From assembly GCF_030814215.1 (NCBI RefSeq), contig NZ_JAUSUT010000001.1, positions 5,332,001 through 5,396,000 on the forward strand: a stretch of 64,000 nucleotides of DNA, read 5' to 3'. A program made the translations under genes and the position numbers. Position 1 is the stretch's first letter, and the number at the start of each line of letters is the position of its first letter. Shown one piece after another: positions 1-9,358 of the stretch. The DNA is from Amycolatopsis thermophila (GTDB lineage Bacteria; Actinomycetota; Actinomycetes; Mycobacteriales; Pseudonocardiaceae). Below the pieces are notes generated by a model. The model was not told the DNA's origin, ran no database searches, and saw nothing but the letters and a program-made list of their open reading frames with translations.

Positions 1-1
1 A

Positions 2-1654
<1,653 letters not shown>

Positions 1655-1666
1655 CCGGCACGGCGC

Positions 1667-1698
1667 GAGGCCCCACGCACGCCGGTGCGTGGGGCCTC
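1667..1698 (+). terminator. Strong hairpin after groEL
   Basis: Perfect 14-bp arms (GAGGCCCCACGCAC / GTGCGTGGGGCCTC) with a 4-base loop, starting 12 bases after the groEL stop. No U-run follows, as is common in high-GC actinobacteria. The position suggests rho-independent termination of groEL. Confidence 0.8.
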
Positions 1699-1752
1699 GT
1701 CCCGGTCCTTCACCCTCCACGGCGAGCGTGCAGCCCGCTTTCGGCTGCCGGG

Positions 1753-2240
1753 GTGCACCCGGCGGTCGTGGATGTGGTCGAGTCCGATGAGGCCGGGCAG
1801 GTGCTGGTGGCCGCGGTGCGGGTCCGGCGGCGGGAACGTGACCGGTGCGGGATGCGCGCGCGGCGATGGCCCCGACGCGGTCCGGAACCGGCGGCGGTGG
1901 CGTGCAGTGGACCTGGAACTGTGCAGGCGTTCGTCGAGTCTGACGCACCCCGGGTGCGGTGTCGTGTGCATGGGGTAGTGGTCAGCCGGGCATACCCGGG
2001 CCTTCGACGACACCGTCGCCTGCTTGCGACCACGGCGCAGAATCGGGATCGACGGGACCAGCTACAAGAAGAACCACAAATACCTCATGGTGGTCGACCA
2101 CGACACCGGCCGGGCGGGTGTGGGCGGCGGCCGGCGACAAACCGACGCCGGCCGCGTTCTTCGAGCTACGCGGGCCGCAGCGGTGCGCGCGGATCACGCA
2201 TGTCCGGGCGGACGCGGCCGCCTGGATCGCCCAGACCGGT
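1753..2240 (+). pseudogene. Decayed ISL3-family transposase
   Basis: Fragments of an ISL3-type transposase appear in order across all three plus-strand frames. First comes an N-terminal part beginning VVDVVESDEAGQVLVAAVRV (from about 1763), then VESDAPRVRCRVHGVVV near 1935, then TRAFDDTVACL at about 1989. The catalytic-domain start RIGIDGTSYKKNHKYLMVV covers about 2040-2095, and VWAAAGDKPTPAAFFELRG plus ITHVRADAAAWIA cover 2118-2235. Residues between the FDDTVA and GIDGTSY blocks are deleted, and the C-terminal half is missing. No terminal inverted repeats were identified. The element is dead. Its right edge meets the 3' end of the short enoyl-CoA-hydratase-like gene at 2260. Confidence 0.75.
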
Positions 2241-2259
2241 CACTGCCCAGTCCCGTGTG

Positions 2260-2742
2260 TCATCCGGCCAGCGCGGTGCGCGCCGTGGCGTGACCGACGG
2301 CCAGCCGGATCAGCGCGTCCGGGGCGCAGTGGACGTCGGCCAGCCCGGCCGCCACCGCCGCGCGGGCGCCGTAGCGGATTCCCCGCGGCGGCGCGGGGTG
2401 GACCACCCCGCCGGAGATGATCCGCAGGTCCGCGGCTTCGGCCAGGCGGTACCCGGCGCCGACCGCGTCACCGTTGACGGCGGCCACCACGGGAAGCGGA
2501 TGGGCGCGCAGCGCGTCCAGCACCAGGGGCAACCGCTCCAGTGCCGCGGCGCGCGCCGGGACGCCCACGGGCTCGACGTCGGGAGCGAACACGTCGTGAG
2601 CACCGGTCAGGACGACCGGGTGGCCGGGGCCGATGTAGGTGAGGGCCGCGGCGAGCCCGTCGAGCAGCTCGGCGCTCAGGGCCCCCGGCGCCGTCCGGAT
2701 GCGGACCACCACCGCTCCCGACTGGTAGTGCAGGTCGAGCAT
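2260..2742 (-). CDS. Short enoyl-CoA hydratase/isomerase-like protein
   Basis: Crotonase-fold segment of 160 residues against about 250 for the family. PVVAAVNGDAVGAGYRLAEAADLRI matches the crotonase core (usual VNGxxxGxGxxLAxxxDLRI). The N-terminal strand region is present but the C-terminal half is shortened or replaced, ending HATARTALAG. AGGAGG at 2748-2753 best fits the second of two adjacent ATGs (2742, 5-base spacing). The 3' end abuts an ISL3 relic, so truncation by the element is plausible. Activity is doubtful because the usual oxyanion-hole and C-terminal trimer regions are incomplete. A palindrome lies upstream at 2817-2831. Confidence 0.55.
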   Translation of the reverse strand: MLDLHYQSGAVVVRIRTAPGALSAELLDGLAAALTYIGPGHPVVLTGAHDVFAPDVEPVGVPARAAALERLPLVLDALRAHPLPVVAAVNGDAVGAGYRLAEAADLRIISGGVVHPAPPRGIRYGARAAVAAGLADVHCAPDALIRLAVGHATARTALAG

Positions 2743-2816
2743 CATCGCCTCCTGAGCAGCGCTTCCGGGCAGGAACCGTCCTGTGGGGACGATACCGATG
2801 CGGCTCGCCTTCCCCT

Positions 2817-2831
2817 GTCTCACATTGAGAC
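2817..2831. promoter_or_regulatory. Palindrome upstream of the hydratase-like gene
   Basis: GTCTCA-cat-TGAGAC, perfect 6-bp arms with a 3-base spacer, 75 bases upstream of the hydratase-like start. It is operator-like, with no assignable regulator. Confidence 0.35.
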
Positions 2832-3143
2832 CTCCGTGCGGCGGCCGCTGTGGTGTGCTTCGATCCGTGGCCGGCCCGGACGTCGAAGGGATGGTGGTCC
2901 CGGTGCCATCGGGAATGGCGATCCAGTCGCACGATCACGAGCACGCCGGGTGCCTGGACCGGGCGCGCGAGAGCCTGGCCCGCTCCGGCTGGCGGATCGA
3001 GACCCCGGCGGGAAACGGGCGGACCCGCCCCGACACGGCTTTGCCGGCTCCGGCTCTTGCCACTGAGCGGCAACACCTCCTGTGAGCCCCGCCGCGGCGG
3101 CGGCAGTGTGGACGGTGGAACACCGACACCACAAGGGACAGAC
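2832..3143. other. Intergenic region between divergent genes
   Basis: Separates the hydratase-like gene (minus) from the hydrolase gene (plus). It holds the IclR-like palindrome at 3057-3073. A 64-codon frame from ATG 2891 to 3085 has a weak ribosome site and no recognisable domain, so it is not called as a gene. Confidence 0.4.
3057..3073. promoter_or_regulatory. IclR-type operator, copy 2
   Basis: TTGCCACTGAGCGGCAA has 8-base arms with one mismatch. It matches the core of the perfect palindrome beside the iclR gene (9322-9340) at 15 of 17 positions. It lies about 70 bases before the hydrolase start at 3144, which suggests that gene belongs to the same regulon. Confidence 0.55.
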
Positions 3144-4016
3144 ATGCCTCGGGACACCGTGCGCCTGGGTGACGTCGAGCTGGCCTACCGCATCGCCGGT
3201 GACGGGCCGGAACTGGTCGTGCTGGTGCACGGGTGGCCGCAGACCGGGGCGTGCCGGCGCCGGGTGATCGAGCCGCTGGCGGAGGGCCGCACCGTCGTCG
3301 CCCCGGACCTGCGCGGCTACGGGGACTCGGGGCCGGCCGGGACGGGGTACGACAAGCGCGCCACCGCGGCCGATCTCAGCGGCCTGATCCGCCACCTCGG
3401 GCACACCTCGGCGGTGGTGATCGGGCACGACCGTGGCGCCCGGGTCGCCCACCGGTGGGCGCTGGACCGTCCCGGGGAGGTGGATGCGCTGGTGCTGCTG
3501 GACATCCTGCCGACCCGGGTCGTCATGGACACGTTCGACCGCGACTCGGCGAGTGCGATGTGGCACTGGTTCTTCCACCGCAACGCCGAGCTCGCCGAGA
3601 CACTGGTCGCGGGCAACGTCGAGGCCTACCTGGGCCACTTCTTCGCGCGGGTCCGTGCCTCCGGCGCGGTCGACGAGGAGACGTTCCGCCACTACGTCGC
3701 CGCGTTCAGCGAGCCCGGTCACCTGCGCGCGTCCTTCGCGGACTACCAGGCCGGTTTCACCACGGACCTCGACCTCGACGAGGCCGACCACGCCCGCGGC
3801 GTGCGGTTGGCGGCCCCGCTGCTCGTCCTGTGGGGCGCCGAGGGTGGTCTCGCCGGACGCGACGTCGTGCGCGTCTGGCAAGACCACCACCGCGATCCCT
3901 CCGCGGTGACCGGGCACGCGGTGCCCGGAGGGCACTACGTCCCCGAGGAAGCGCCCGAGGAGCTGGTGCGGGCGGTCGGCGCGTTCCTCGCCCGGACGCG
4001 GGTCACACCGCGGTGA
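3144..4016 (+). CDS. Haloacetate dehalogenase/epoxide hydrolase-like alpha/beta hydrolase
   Basis: Alpha/beta hydrolase of 290 residues. The oxyanion region is LVHGWPQTG near 30. The nucleophile elbow GHDRGAR near 95 has Asp rather than Ser, as in haloalkane/fluoroacetate dehalogenases and epoxide hydrolases. LVLLDILPTR supplies the usual acidic position, MWHWFFH resembles the cap-domain His-Trp of fluoroacetate dehalogenase, and the C-terminal catalytic His is in PGGHYVPEEAPEE. It probably attacks a small haloacid or related substrate by an ester intermediate in the cytosol; the substrate is inferred. ATG 3144 has AAGGGA upstream; in-frame codons before it are not supported. Its 3' end overlaps the convergent SDR by 14 bases. 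An IclR-like palindrome lies upstream. Confidence 0.8.
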   Translation: MPRDTVRLGDVELAYRIAGDGPELVVLVHGWPQTGACRRRVIEPLAEGRTVVAPDLRGYGDSGPAGTGYDKRATAADLSGLIRHLGHTSAVVIGHDRGARVAHRWALDRPGEVDALVLLDILPTRVVMDTFDRDSASAMWHWFFHRNAELAETLVAGNVEAYLGHFFARVRASGAVDEETFRHYVAAFSEPGHLRASFADYQAGFTTDLDLDEADHARGVRLAAPLLVLWGAEGGLAGRDVVRVWQDHHRDPSAVTGHAVPGGHYVPEEAPEELVRAVGAFLARTRVTPR

Positions 4017-4755
4017 GGCCGCCGTCGACGAGGATCTCGACACCGGTGATGTAGGAGGATTCGTCGCCGGCCAGGAACAGCACGGTGTCGGCGACCTCGC
4101 GCACGTCCCCGGCCCGCTTCATCGGCACGCCGTCGATCTGCCTGGCCCGCCACACCGGATCGGCCGAGCCGCGGGAGGTGCGCATCGGCGGGAGCATACC
4201 GGGAGCGACCGCGTTGACGCGGATCCCATCGCCGGCGTGCTGCACCGCGGCGGTCCGCGTCATCGACCGGACGGCGGCCTTGGACGCGCCGTAGCCCAGG
4301 TGGACGCCGAGCTGGCCGATCGAGGCCGAGATGGAGGACAGGTTGACGATGGAGCCGCCGCCGGAGCGGGCCATGGCGGCGGCGCCGTGCTTGATCCCGA
4401 GGAACACGCCCTTCGCGTTGACCAGCATGAGCTGGTCGAAGAACGCGGTGCTGGTGAGGTCGGGGTCGAACGTGCCGCTGATCCCGGCGTTGTTGACCAG
4501 GACGTCGAGCCGTCCGAACTCCTCGACGACCTCGTCGATCGTGGCGGCCCACGCGGCCTCGTCGGTGACGTCGAGGTGCACGTAGTGCGCGGTCCCGCCG
4601 GCGGCCCGGATCTCCTTGACGGTCGTGGCGCCGTCGTCGTCGGTGATGTCGGCGACGACGACTGTCGCGCCTTCGCGGGCGAACGCCTCGGCGGTGGCCC
4701 GGCCCATCCCGCTCGCCGCGCCGGTGATCAGCGCGATCTTGTCCTTCAGGCGCAT
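4003..4755 (-). CDS. SDR-family NAD(P)-dependent oxidoreductase
   Basis: Classical short-chain dehydrogenase, 250 residues. The Rossmann motif is TGAASGMG at 11-18, the NNAG motif is near 90, the active-site Tyr-Lys is in GYGASKAA near 155, and it ends with SSYITGVEILVDGG. It probably oxidises or reduces a hydroxy/keto substrate of the surrounding catabolic cluster. ATG 4755 is preceded by GGAAAGGAA. It lies downstream of the isomerase-like gene in the same direction, with a 247-base gap that contains no convincing gene. Confidence 0.85.
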   Translation of the reverse strand: MRLKDKIALITGAASGMGRATAEAFAREGATVVVADITDDDGATTVKEIRAAGGTAHYVHLDVTDEAAWAATIDEVVEEFGRLDVLVNNAGISGTFDPDLTSTAFFDQLMLVNAKGVFLGIKHGAAAMARSGGGSIVNLSSISASIGQLGVHLGYGASKAAVRSMTRTAAVQHAGDGIRVNAVAPGMLPPMRTSRGSADPVWRARQIDGVPMKRAGDVREVADTVLFLAGDESSYITGVEILVDGGLTAV

Positions 4756-5002
4756 GGGGTTCCTTTCCGTGGTCAGACGCCGATGCGTGTGCGTCGTTCG
4801 TCCGTTGTGGACGGGTTTCGTCCCTCGGTGGTGCCGGCGCCACCAGGGCGAGCATGACGGCCGCGCACGCCATCGTGACGGCCACGGTTGGGGTGGCGGC
4901 CGGTGGCCGCGAGCAGGCGCCCGGCCGGGCCGCCGGGTCCGGCGTGCCGGGCGAAGCTCGCGGTGACCGCCTCGGCCCCGGTCTCCTCCGGGAAACCGGT
5001 GA

Positions 5003-5824
5003 TCACCGGGCCTGCTCCAGGTTCGTGCGCCAGGGCGGGACCGGGTAACCGGCGCGGTCGAGCACCTCCGCACCCGCGCCGTACGCGAGCCGGGCGGCGT
5101 CCGCCGTCGGCAGTGCGTCGAGCTCGTCGGAGAAGACCTCGACCGACACCGGCGCGGTGACCCCGTGCTCGCGCAGGGCCCGCAGCACGCCGGCCGTGTC
5201 GCCGGCGCCCCGGCCGGGCAGCAGACGCCGGTGGCGGGCCTCCTCGGTCAGGTCGGGGCCGGGTTCGGGGAGCACGTCGCACAGCTGGACGGTGACGATC
5301 TTCGACGCGGGAACACCGGCCAGATCCTCCGGCCGCCCGCCGGACCGGAGCCAGTGCCACAGGTCGAACGTGACGCCGCCGTTGCGCCGGTCCGCGGCGG
5401 CGACGACCTCCCACACCTCGGGAAGCGTCCGGACGTGGCTGTAGGGCAGGAACTCGAACCCGACCAGCACACCGTGTTCCGCGGCGCGGTCGCACAGCGC
5501 GGCGAACGGCTCCACCAGCTCGGACAGGGGGTGCTCGGAGAACATCGGGACGTTGAGGTGACGCACCCCGATCTCCGCGGCGAGGCGGAACATCGCCTCC
5601 TCCGCCGGGTCCACGCCCGCGGCCCAGTCCCAGGTGTGCTCCAGTTCGAAGACCCGTACGCCGTGGTGGTCGAGCAGATCGCGGATGTCCGCATCGGACA
5701 GTCCGGCCCCGAGGTAGTCGCCCACGCGCAGGCCGATGCCGGTGAACCCGGCGGCGGCCGCGGCGGCGACCCGGGTGGGCAGGTCGGCGAACCGCAGGGT
5801 GTTCGCGCTGCAGTTGAGGAACAT
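5003..5824 (-). CDS. Sugar phosphate isomerase/epimerase-like TIM barrel
   Basis: AP-endonuclease-2/xylose-isomerase-like TIM-barrel protein of 273 residues. Features are MFLNCSANTLRFADL at the N-terminus, FELEHTWDW, GVLVGFEFLPYSH (likely metal-binding Glu), VTFDLWHWLRSGG (metal Asp/His), and PVSVEVFSDEL near the C-terminus (Glu). Members isomerise or dehydrate sugars and keto acids using a divalent metal; the substrate here is unknown. ATG 5824 follows AAAGGG. It sits 11 bases after the SnoaL-like gene in the same operon, below the MFS carrier, which fits a role in polyol or sugar-acid breakdown. Confidence 0.75.
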   Translation of the reverse strand: MFLNCSANTLRFADLPTRVAAAAAAGFTGIGLRVGDYLGAGLSDADIRDLLDHHGVRVFELEHTWDWAAGVDPAEEAMFRLAAEIGVRHLNVPMFSEHPLSELVEPFAALCDRAAEHGVLVGFEFLPYSHVRTLPEVWEVVAAADRRNGGVTFDLWHWLRSGGRPEDLAGVPASKIVTVQLCDVLPEPGPDLTEEARHRRLLPGRGAGDTAGVLRALREHGVTAPVSVEVFSDELDALPTADAARLAYGAGAEVLDRAGYPVPPWRTNLEQAR

Positions 5825-5835
5825 CGAACGCCCTT

Positions 5836-6477
5836 TCAGTGCGGGTCGCCGGGCGTGGCCGAGCCGGCCAGCCACTGGGCGCCTTCGTCGTAGAGCCGGC
5901 CGACCGCGTCCCCGGTGAGCCCGGGCAGTCCCGTCCGCACGGTGAAGCCGGCCTTGGTCTGCACGTAGCCGAGGTGGCGGTACCCGGCGGGGAAGCGGGC
6001 CAGCAGGTCGCGGTCCAGCTCGAGCCGGGCCGACGGGTCCACCGGGTCCAGGCGGTCCTTCTCGTAGATGGGCTGGCGCCGCACGATCTTCCACTCCCCG
6101 TCCAGCCGCAGGCAGAAGTCGTAGAAGCGGCCGGTGCACACCACGTCGACCTCGATCCCGTCGACGCTCGCGCGCTGGTTGATCGTCATCTTCGTCTGGG
6201 CCACCGCCCGGTCGACGGCGACGTCCGCGGTGTGCCCGCCGAGGAAGTGCAGGATGCTCACCCCGCGGTCGAACCCGGCCTTGCTGGCCGCGATGAACTC
6301 GGCCGCCGGGCCCTGGAACCAGGTCGCGGACATCCAGCCCTGCTCCGGGTGCCACACCGTGGCGAACCGGTCCCAGTCGCCGGCGTCGCGCCACAGCGCC
6401 CAGTTCTCGGTGAGTTCCCGCAGTGCGAGCTTCTCGGCCCGGTCGGTCGGCACGGTGTCCTCCTGGTGAGTGGTCAT
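5836..6477 (-). CDS. SnoaL/NTF2-like protein (nuclear transport factor 2 fold)
   Basis: Protein of 213 residues with a SnoaL-like alpha+beta barrel. LALRELTENWALWRDAGDWDRFATVWHPEQGWM forms the first helix-strand unit, and the segments INQRASVDGIEVDVVCTGRFYDFCLRLDGEWKIVRR are typical of NTF2-like enzymes and of aromatic-ring hydroxylating dioxygenase beta-like folds. The catalytic role cannot be assigned; such folds include cyclases, isomerases and dehydratases. Its ATG overlaps the stop of the preceding SDR by 4 bases (ATGA), so it is translationally coupled. Confidence 0.7.
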   Translation of the reverse strand: MTTHQEDTVPTDRAEKLALRELTENWALWRDAGDWDRFATVWHPEQGWMSATWFQGPAAEFIAASKAGFDRGVSILHFLGGHTADVAVDRAVAQTKMTINQRASVDGIEVDVVCTGRFYDFCLRLDGEWKIVRRQPIYEKDRLDPVDPSARLELDRDLLARFPAGYRHLGYVQTKAGFTVRTGLPGLTGDAVGRLYDEGAQWLAGSATPGDPH

Positions 6478-7227
6478 GGGATGTGCGGCGCGAGGTGCGT
6501 CCCGGCCGTCACGTGCAGGGTTTCGCCGGTGATGGCCCCGGCGCGGGCGGAGAGCAGGAACGCCACGGCGTGTGCGATGTCAGCCGGTTCCACGAGCCTG
6601 CCCAGCGGTGAGGCGGCGGCGAACCGGCGCGCGTAGGCCTCGACGAACTCCGCGTCGCCCTTCTCCGCGTTCAACGGGGTGCGCACGAAGCTCGGCGCCA
6701 CCACGTTTGATCGTGACCCCGAGCGCCCCCAGTTCCCGGCACGCGGTGCGGGTCAGGCCGACGAGACCGGCCTTCGACGCGGCGTAGGAGGGGGCGGTGG
6801 CGCCGCCGAGCCACACGCGCGAGCCGATCGACACCACGCGGCCGCCCCCGAGGCGGCGCCAGTGCGGGATGCAGTGCTTGATCATCAGCGCCGGGCCGGT
6901 GAGGTTGACGGCCTGGGTGGCCTGCCAGGCGGCCGGGTCGAGGCCGGCCAGCGAGTGCTGGGGTTCGATGCCGGCGTTGTTGACCAACGCGTCGACCCGC
7001 CCCCAGGTCGCGTCGACCTGGCCGACGGCGGCCCGCACGGACTCCTCGTCGGTGACATCGGCTTCGACGCCCAGCACGCGGGACGGCTCGCCGAAGTGGT
7101 CCGTGGCCTCCGGCGCGCCGCGGCGGTCCAGCAGCGCGACCCGGAACCCGTCACCGAGGAGGACTTCCGCGATCGCGGTGCCGAGCCCGCCGGCGCCGCC
7201 GGTCACGATCGCGACGGGCGCGCTCAT
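6474..7227 (-). pseudogene. SDR-family dehydrogenase with a frameshift
   Basis: N-terminal part (start 7227, MSAPVAIVTGGAGGLG) carries TGGAGGLG, NNAGIEP and PSYAASKAG (Tyr/Lys), then runs out of frame at about 6705-6709. The C-terminal part, VVAPSFVRTPLNAEK through ITGETLHVTAG, continues in another frame to 6474. Removing one A from an AAA run (TTT on the plus strand) restores GVTINVVAPSFVRTPL, so a single-base insertion explains everything. Start and stop both form ATGA overlaps with neighbours, as expected of an intact operon gene. It could be a recent pseudogene or a sequence error. Confidence 0.75.
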
Positions 7228-7934
7228 CCGCACACCTTCCTCGCGAACCCGGTGATCTCGTCCGCCACCACCGCCGGCATCGACAGCATCGGTGAGTGGC
7301 TGGCCTCCAGTTCGCTGGTGGAATCGACGCGGGCGGCCATCATCCGCTGCACCCGCGGTGTGCACGCGCGGTCCAGCGTGCACACCACGAAGTGCGACGG
7401 CACGGTCCGCCACGCGGCCCGCGACACGATCGTCGACCGGGTGCTGGTGTGTTCGGGCGTCAGCCGCGCGGCCGCGCTCGCGGCATCGGCGGGGGAGCAG
7501 TCGTGGTAGAACGCGTGCCGCGCGACGGCGGGGTCGATGACGAGGTGGTCGCCGACCTGGCGGATGTCGTTCACCCCCGCCTGCGATCCGGCCGCGGCGT
7601 CGTTGACCGACGCCACCGATTCCCCCGGCTCCAGGCAGAACGCGCTCACGAACACCAGTCCGCGCACGTTCGGCGCGTCCCCGACCTCGCCCAGCAGCGC
7701 GCCGGAGTAGGAATGGCCGACGAGCACGACGTCACCCGGGATCCCGGCCTGGACGCCCGCGAGGTGGTCGCAGTGCCCGGGGAAGGTCGGGTCGCCCGGC
7801 GCGCGGTCCTCGCCGGGCAAGGTCACCGGGACGGACCGGTAGCCGTCCTCGTGCAGCAGAGTCGCCACACGCTCCCACGCCCAGCCTCCGTGCCACATGC
7901 CGTGCACGAGGACGATGGTCGGTGCGGTGCTCAT
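7224..7934 (-). CDS. Alpha/beta hydrolase, methylesterase-like
   Basis: 236-residue hydrolase beginning APTIVLVHGMWHGGWAWERV, with nucleophile elbow GHSYSG near 85 (Ser) and a C-terminal His in LEASHSPMLSMP. The HGxWHGGW opening and short cap are typical of the salicylate-binding-protein/methylesterase-like clade and of small bacterial esterases; lactone or ester hydrolysis in the cytosol is the likely reaction. ATG 7934 follows AAGGAG at a good distance and overlaps the MFS stop as ATGA; its own stop overlaps the SDR start the same way. Confidence 0.75.
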   Translation of the reverse strand: MSTAPTIVLVHGMWHGGWAWERVATLLHEDGYRSVPVTLPGEDRAPGDPTFPGHCDHLAGVQAGIPGDVVLVGHSYSGALLGEVGDAPNVRGLVFVSAFCLEPGESVASVNDAAAGSQAGVNDIRQVGDHLVIDPAVARHAFYHDCSPADAASAAARLTPEHTSTRSTIVSRAAWRTVPSHFVVCTLDRACTPRVQRMMAARVDSTSELEASHSPMLSMPAVVADEITGFARKVCG

Positions 7935-9184
7935 CGAAGTGCTCCTTCCGTCGTGGGGACCGTCCGGTCCGCCGCGCCCTTCTGCTTGTCCCGCAGGCAA
8001 TGGGTGAGCCCGATGCCCGCCACGTAGATCCCCGAGATGACCCAGATCGTGCCCTCGATCCCGAGCGGCCCGGTCAGCCCGGCGACCACCGGTCCCAGGA
8101 ACTGGCTCACGCCCGCGCCCAGGTTGAGGATCGCCACGGCGCCGCCGATGTGCTGCGGCGCCAGCGACGGCAGAATCGCCGACAGGGGCACGAATCCGGC
8201 CAGCGCCGCCCCGTAGACCACGGCCACGCCGAGCACCGCCCAGAAGTTGGGGCCCAGCCACTCCGGCACGTAGTAGAACGCGGGCACGGTGACCGCGCAG
8301 GCCAGGCCGCCGAACCACGCCACGGTCCGCACCCGGCCCACGCGGTCGGCGACGTAGCCGAACACCGCGTTGGCCAGGACGTTGACCAGCAGCATCGTGC
8401 CCCACACGGTCTGCCATTCCGCAGTGGACAGTCCCACGTCGCGCACCATGTGGGTGGTCAGGAACACGACGAAGGCGTAGAAGCCCAGGGTGTTGATGAT
8501 CCGCACGACGCCGCCGATGCCCACCTTGGGGCGCCGCGCGACGATGGTGAACGCGCCGACCATCGAGCGCAGGCTCGCGCCGAGGTCGGCCCGTTCCCGC
8601 CGGCGCGCGCGGACGCCGAGGACCAGGATGATCCCACCGGCACCGATGAACGCCAGCGACGAGGCGAGCGTGGCGAACTCGCCGATGAGCGGGATGGCCA
8701 GGCCCGCGTAGTAGGACCCCAGCACGCCGAGGCCGAGCATGGAGAAGAACCAGTACCAGCCGACCGCCTTGCCCATCACCGCCTCGGGGGTGTCGAGCGC
8801 GACCCACACGAGGAAACCGTAGGCGAACAGCGGGTATCCCAGACCGCGGACGCCGAAGCCGGCCAGCATCAGCGTGAAGTCGCCCTGGGCCAGCGCGAAC
8901 AGGAACGCGACCTCGAAGGTGACCCAGATGGCGAACCCGGCCAGCATGACCCGGCGGGGGCCGAACGCCTCGGCGAGCGCACCCGAGAGCCACGCGGCCA
9001 CGGCGACCACGAACCCGTAGACGCCCCACAGCAGCGAGACCTGGCCGGCGCCGAACCCGCGTTCGTCGAGGAAAGGCGACAGGAACCCGGCTTCGATGCC
9101 GTCGCCGACCATGAAGAGGGTCAGTGCCGCGAAACCCCAGCGGAGGTTCGGGACGATGCCCTGCCGCGCCCAGAATCCGGTCAT
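7931..9184 (-). CDS. MFS transporter, polyol permease (RbtT/DalT/CsbX) type
   Basis: About 417 residues with twelve predicted hydrophobic segments. The N-terminus, LRWGFAALTLFMVGDGIEAG and FLSPFLDERGFG, resembles the ribitol/arabinitol (RbtT/DalT) and CsbX family of proton-linked polyol carriers; the first cytoplasmic loop is AEAFGPRRVMLAG and the mid-loop GYVADRVGRVRTVAW. It would import a sugar alcohol or small acid for the downstream enzymes. ATG 9184 overlaps the stop of an 18-codon leader ORF (ATGA); a GTG at 9196 is an alternative without a clear ribosome site. It is the first structural gene of the operon diverging from iclR. Confidence 0.75.
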   Translation of the reverse strand: MTGFWARQGIVPNLRWGFAALTLFMVGDGIEAGFLSPFLDERGFGAGQVSLLWGVYGFVVAVAAWLSGALAEAFGPRRVMLAGFAIWVTFEVAFLFALAQGDFTLMLAGFGVRGLGYPLFAYGFLVWVALDTPEAVMGKAVGWYWFFSMLGLGVLGSYYAGLAIPLIGEFATLASSLAFIGAGGIILVLGVRARRRERADLGASLRSMVGAFTIVARRPKVGIGGVVRIINTLGFYAFVVFLTTHMVRDVGLSTAEWQTVWGTMLLVNVLANAVFGYVADRVGRVRTVAWFGGLACAVTVPAFYYVPEWLGPNFWAVLGVAVVYGAALAGFVPLSAILPSLAPQHIGGAVAILNLGAGVSQFLGPVVAGLTGPLGIEGTIWVISGIYVAGIGLTHCLRDKQKGAADRTVPTTEGALR

Positions 9185-9237
9185 CGCGGCGACCACGCAG
9201 TGGCAGGACGCGTGCCCGCGTCGTGGATGTCGTTCAC
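9181..9237 (-). CDS. 18-codon leader ORF ahead of the MFS gene
   Basis: GTG 9237 lies 8 bases after a perfect AGGAGG (9246-9251) and encodes MNDIHDAGTRPATAWSPR, ending in TGA that overlaps the MFS ATG. The MFS gene has no ribosome site of its own, so the leader may deliver ribosomes by coupling. It is too short for domain analysis. Confidence 0.45.
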   Translation of the reverse strand: MNDIHDAGTRPATAWSPR

Positions 9238-9321
9238 CGTCAGAACCTCCTCGTTCCGTCCTTCGCGTGTCGCGGTGGTGCAGCGATCCTCAGGCGCGGA
9301 CGACGTGGCGGACCAGCCTTC

Positions 9322-9340
9322 GTTGCCACTCAGTGGCAAC
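9322..9340. promoter_or_regulatory. IclR operator, perfect palindrome
   Basis: GTTGCCACTCAGTGGCAAC: 9-bp perfect arms around one C, 18 bases before the iclR start and about 85 bases from the divergent operon. Its location and symmetry suit an IclR dimer controlling both directions. A second copy lies at 3057. Confidence 0.65.
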
Positions 9341-9358
9341 CGCGGGTAGGTTCGCGAG

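Noticed and set aside
2891-3085. Possible 64-codon gene on the plus strand
   Set aside because: Weak ribosome site, no domain, and it covers the IclR-like operator.
4756-5002. Minus-strand stretch with a hydrophobic piece (VTMACAAVMLALVAP) suggesting the tail of a lost transporter
   Set aside because: Too short and in a broken frame; could equally be chance, so no feature was called.
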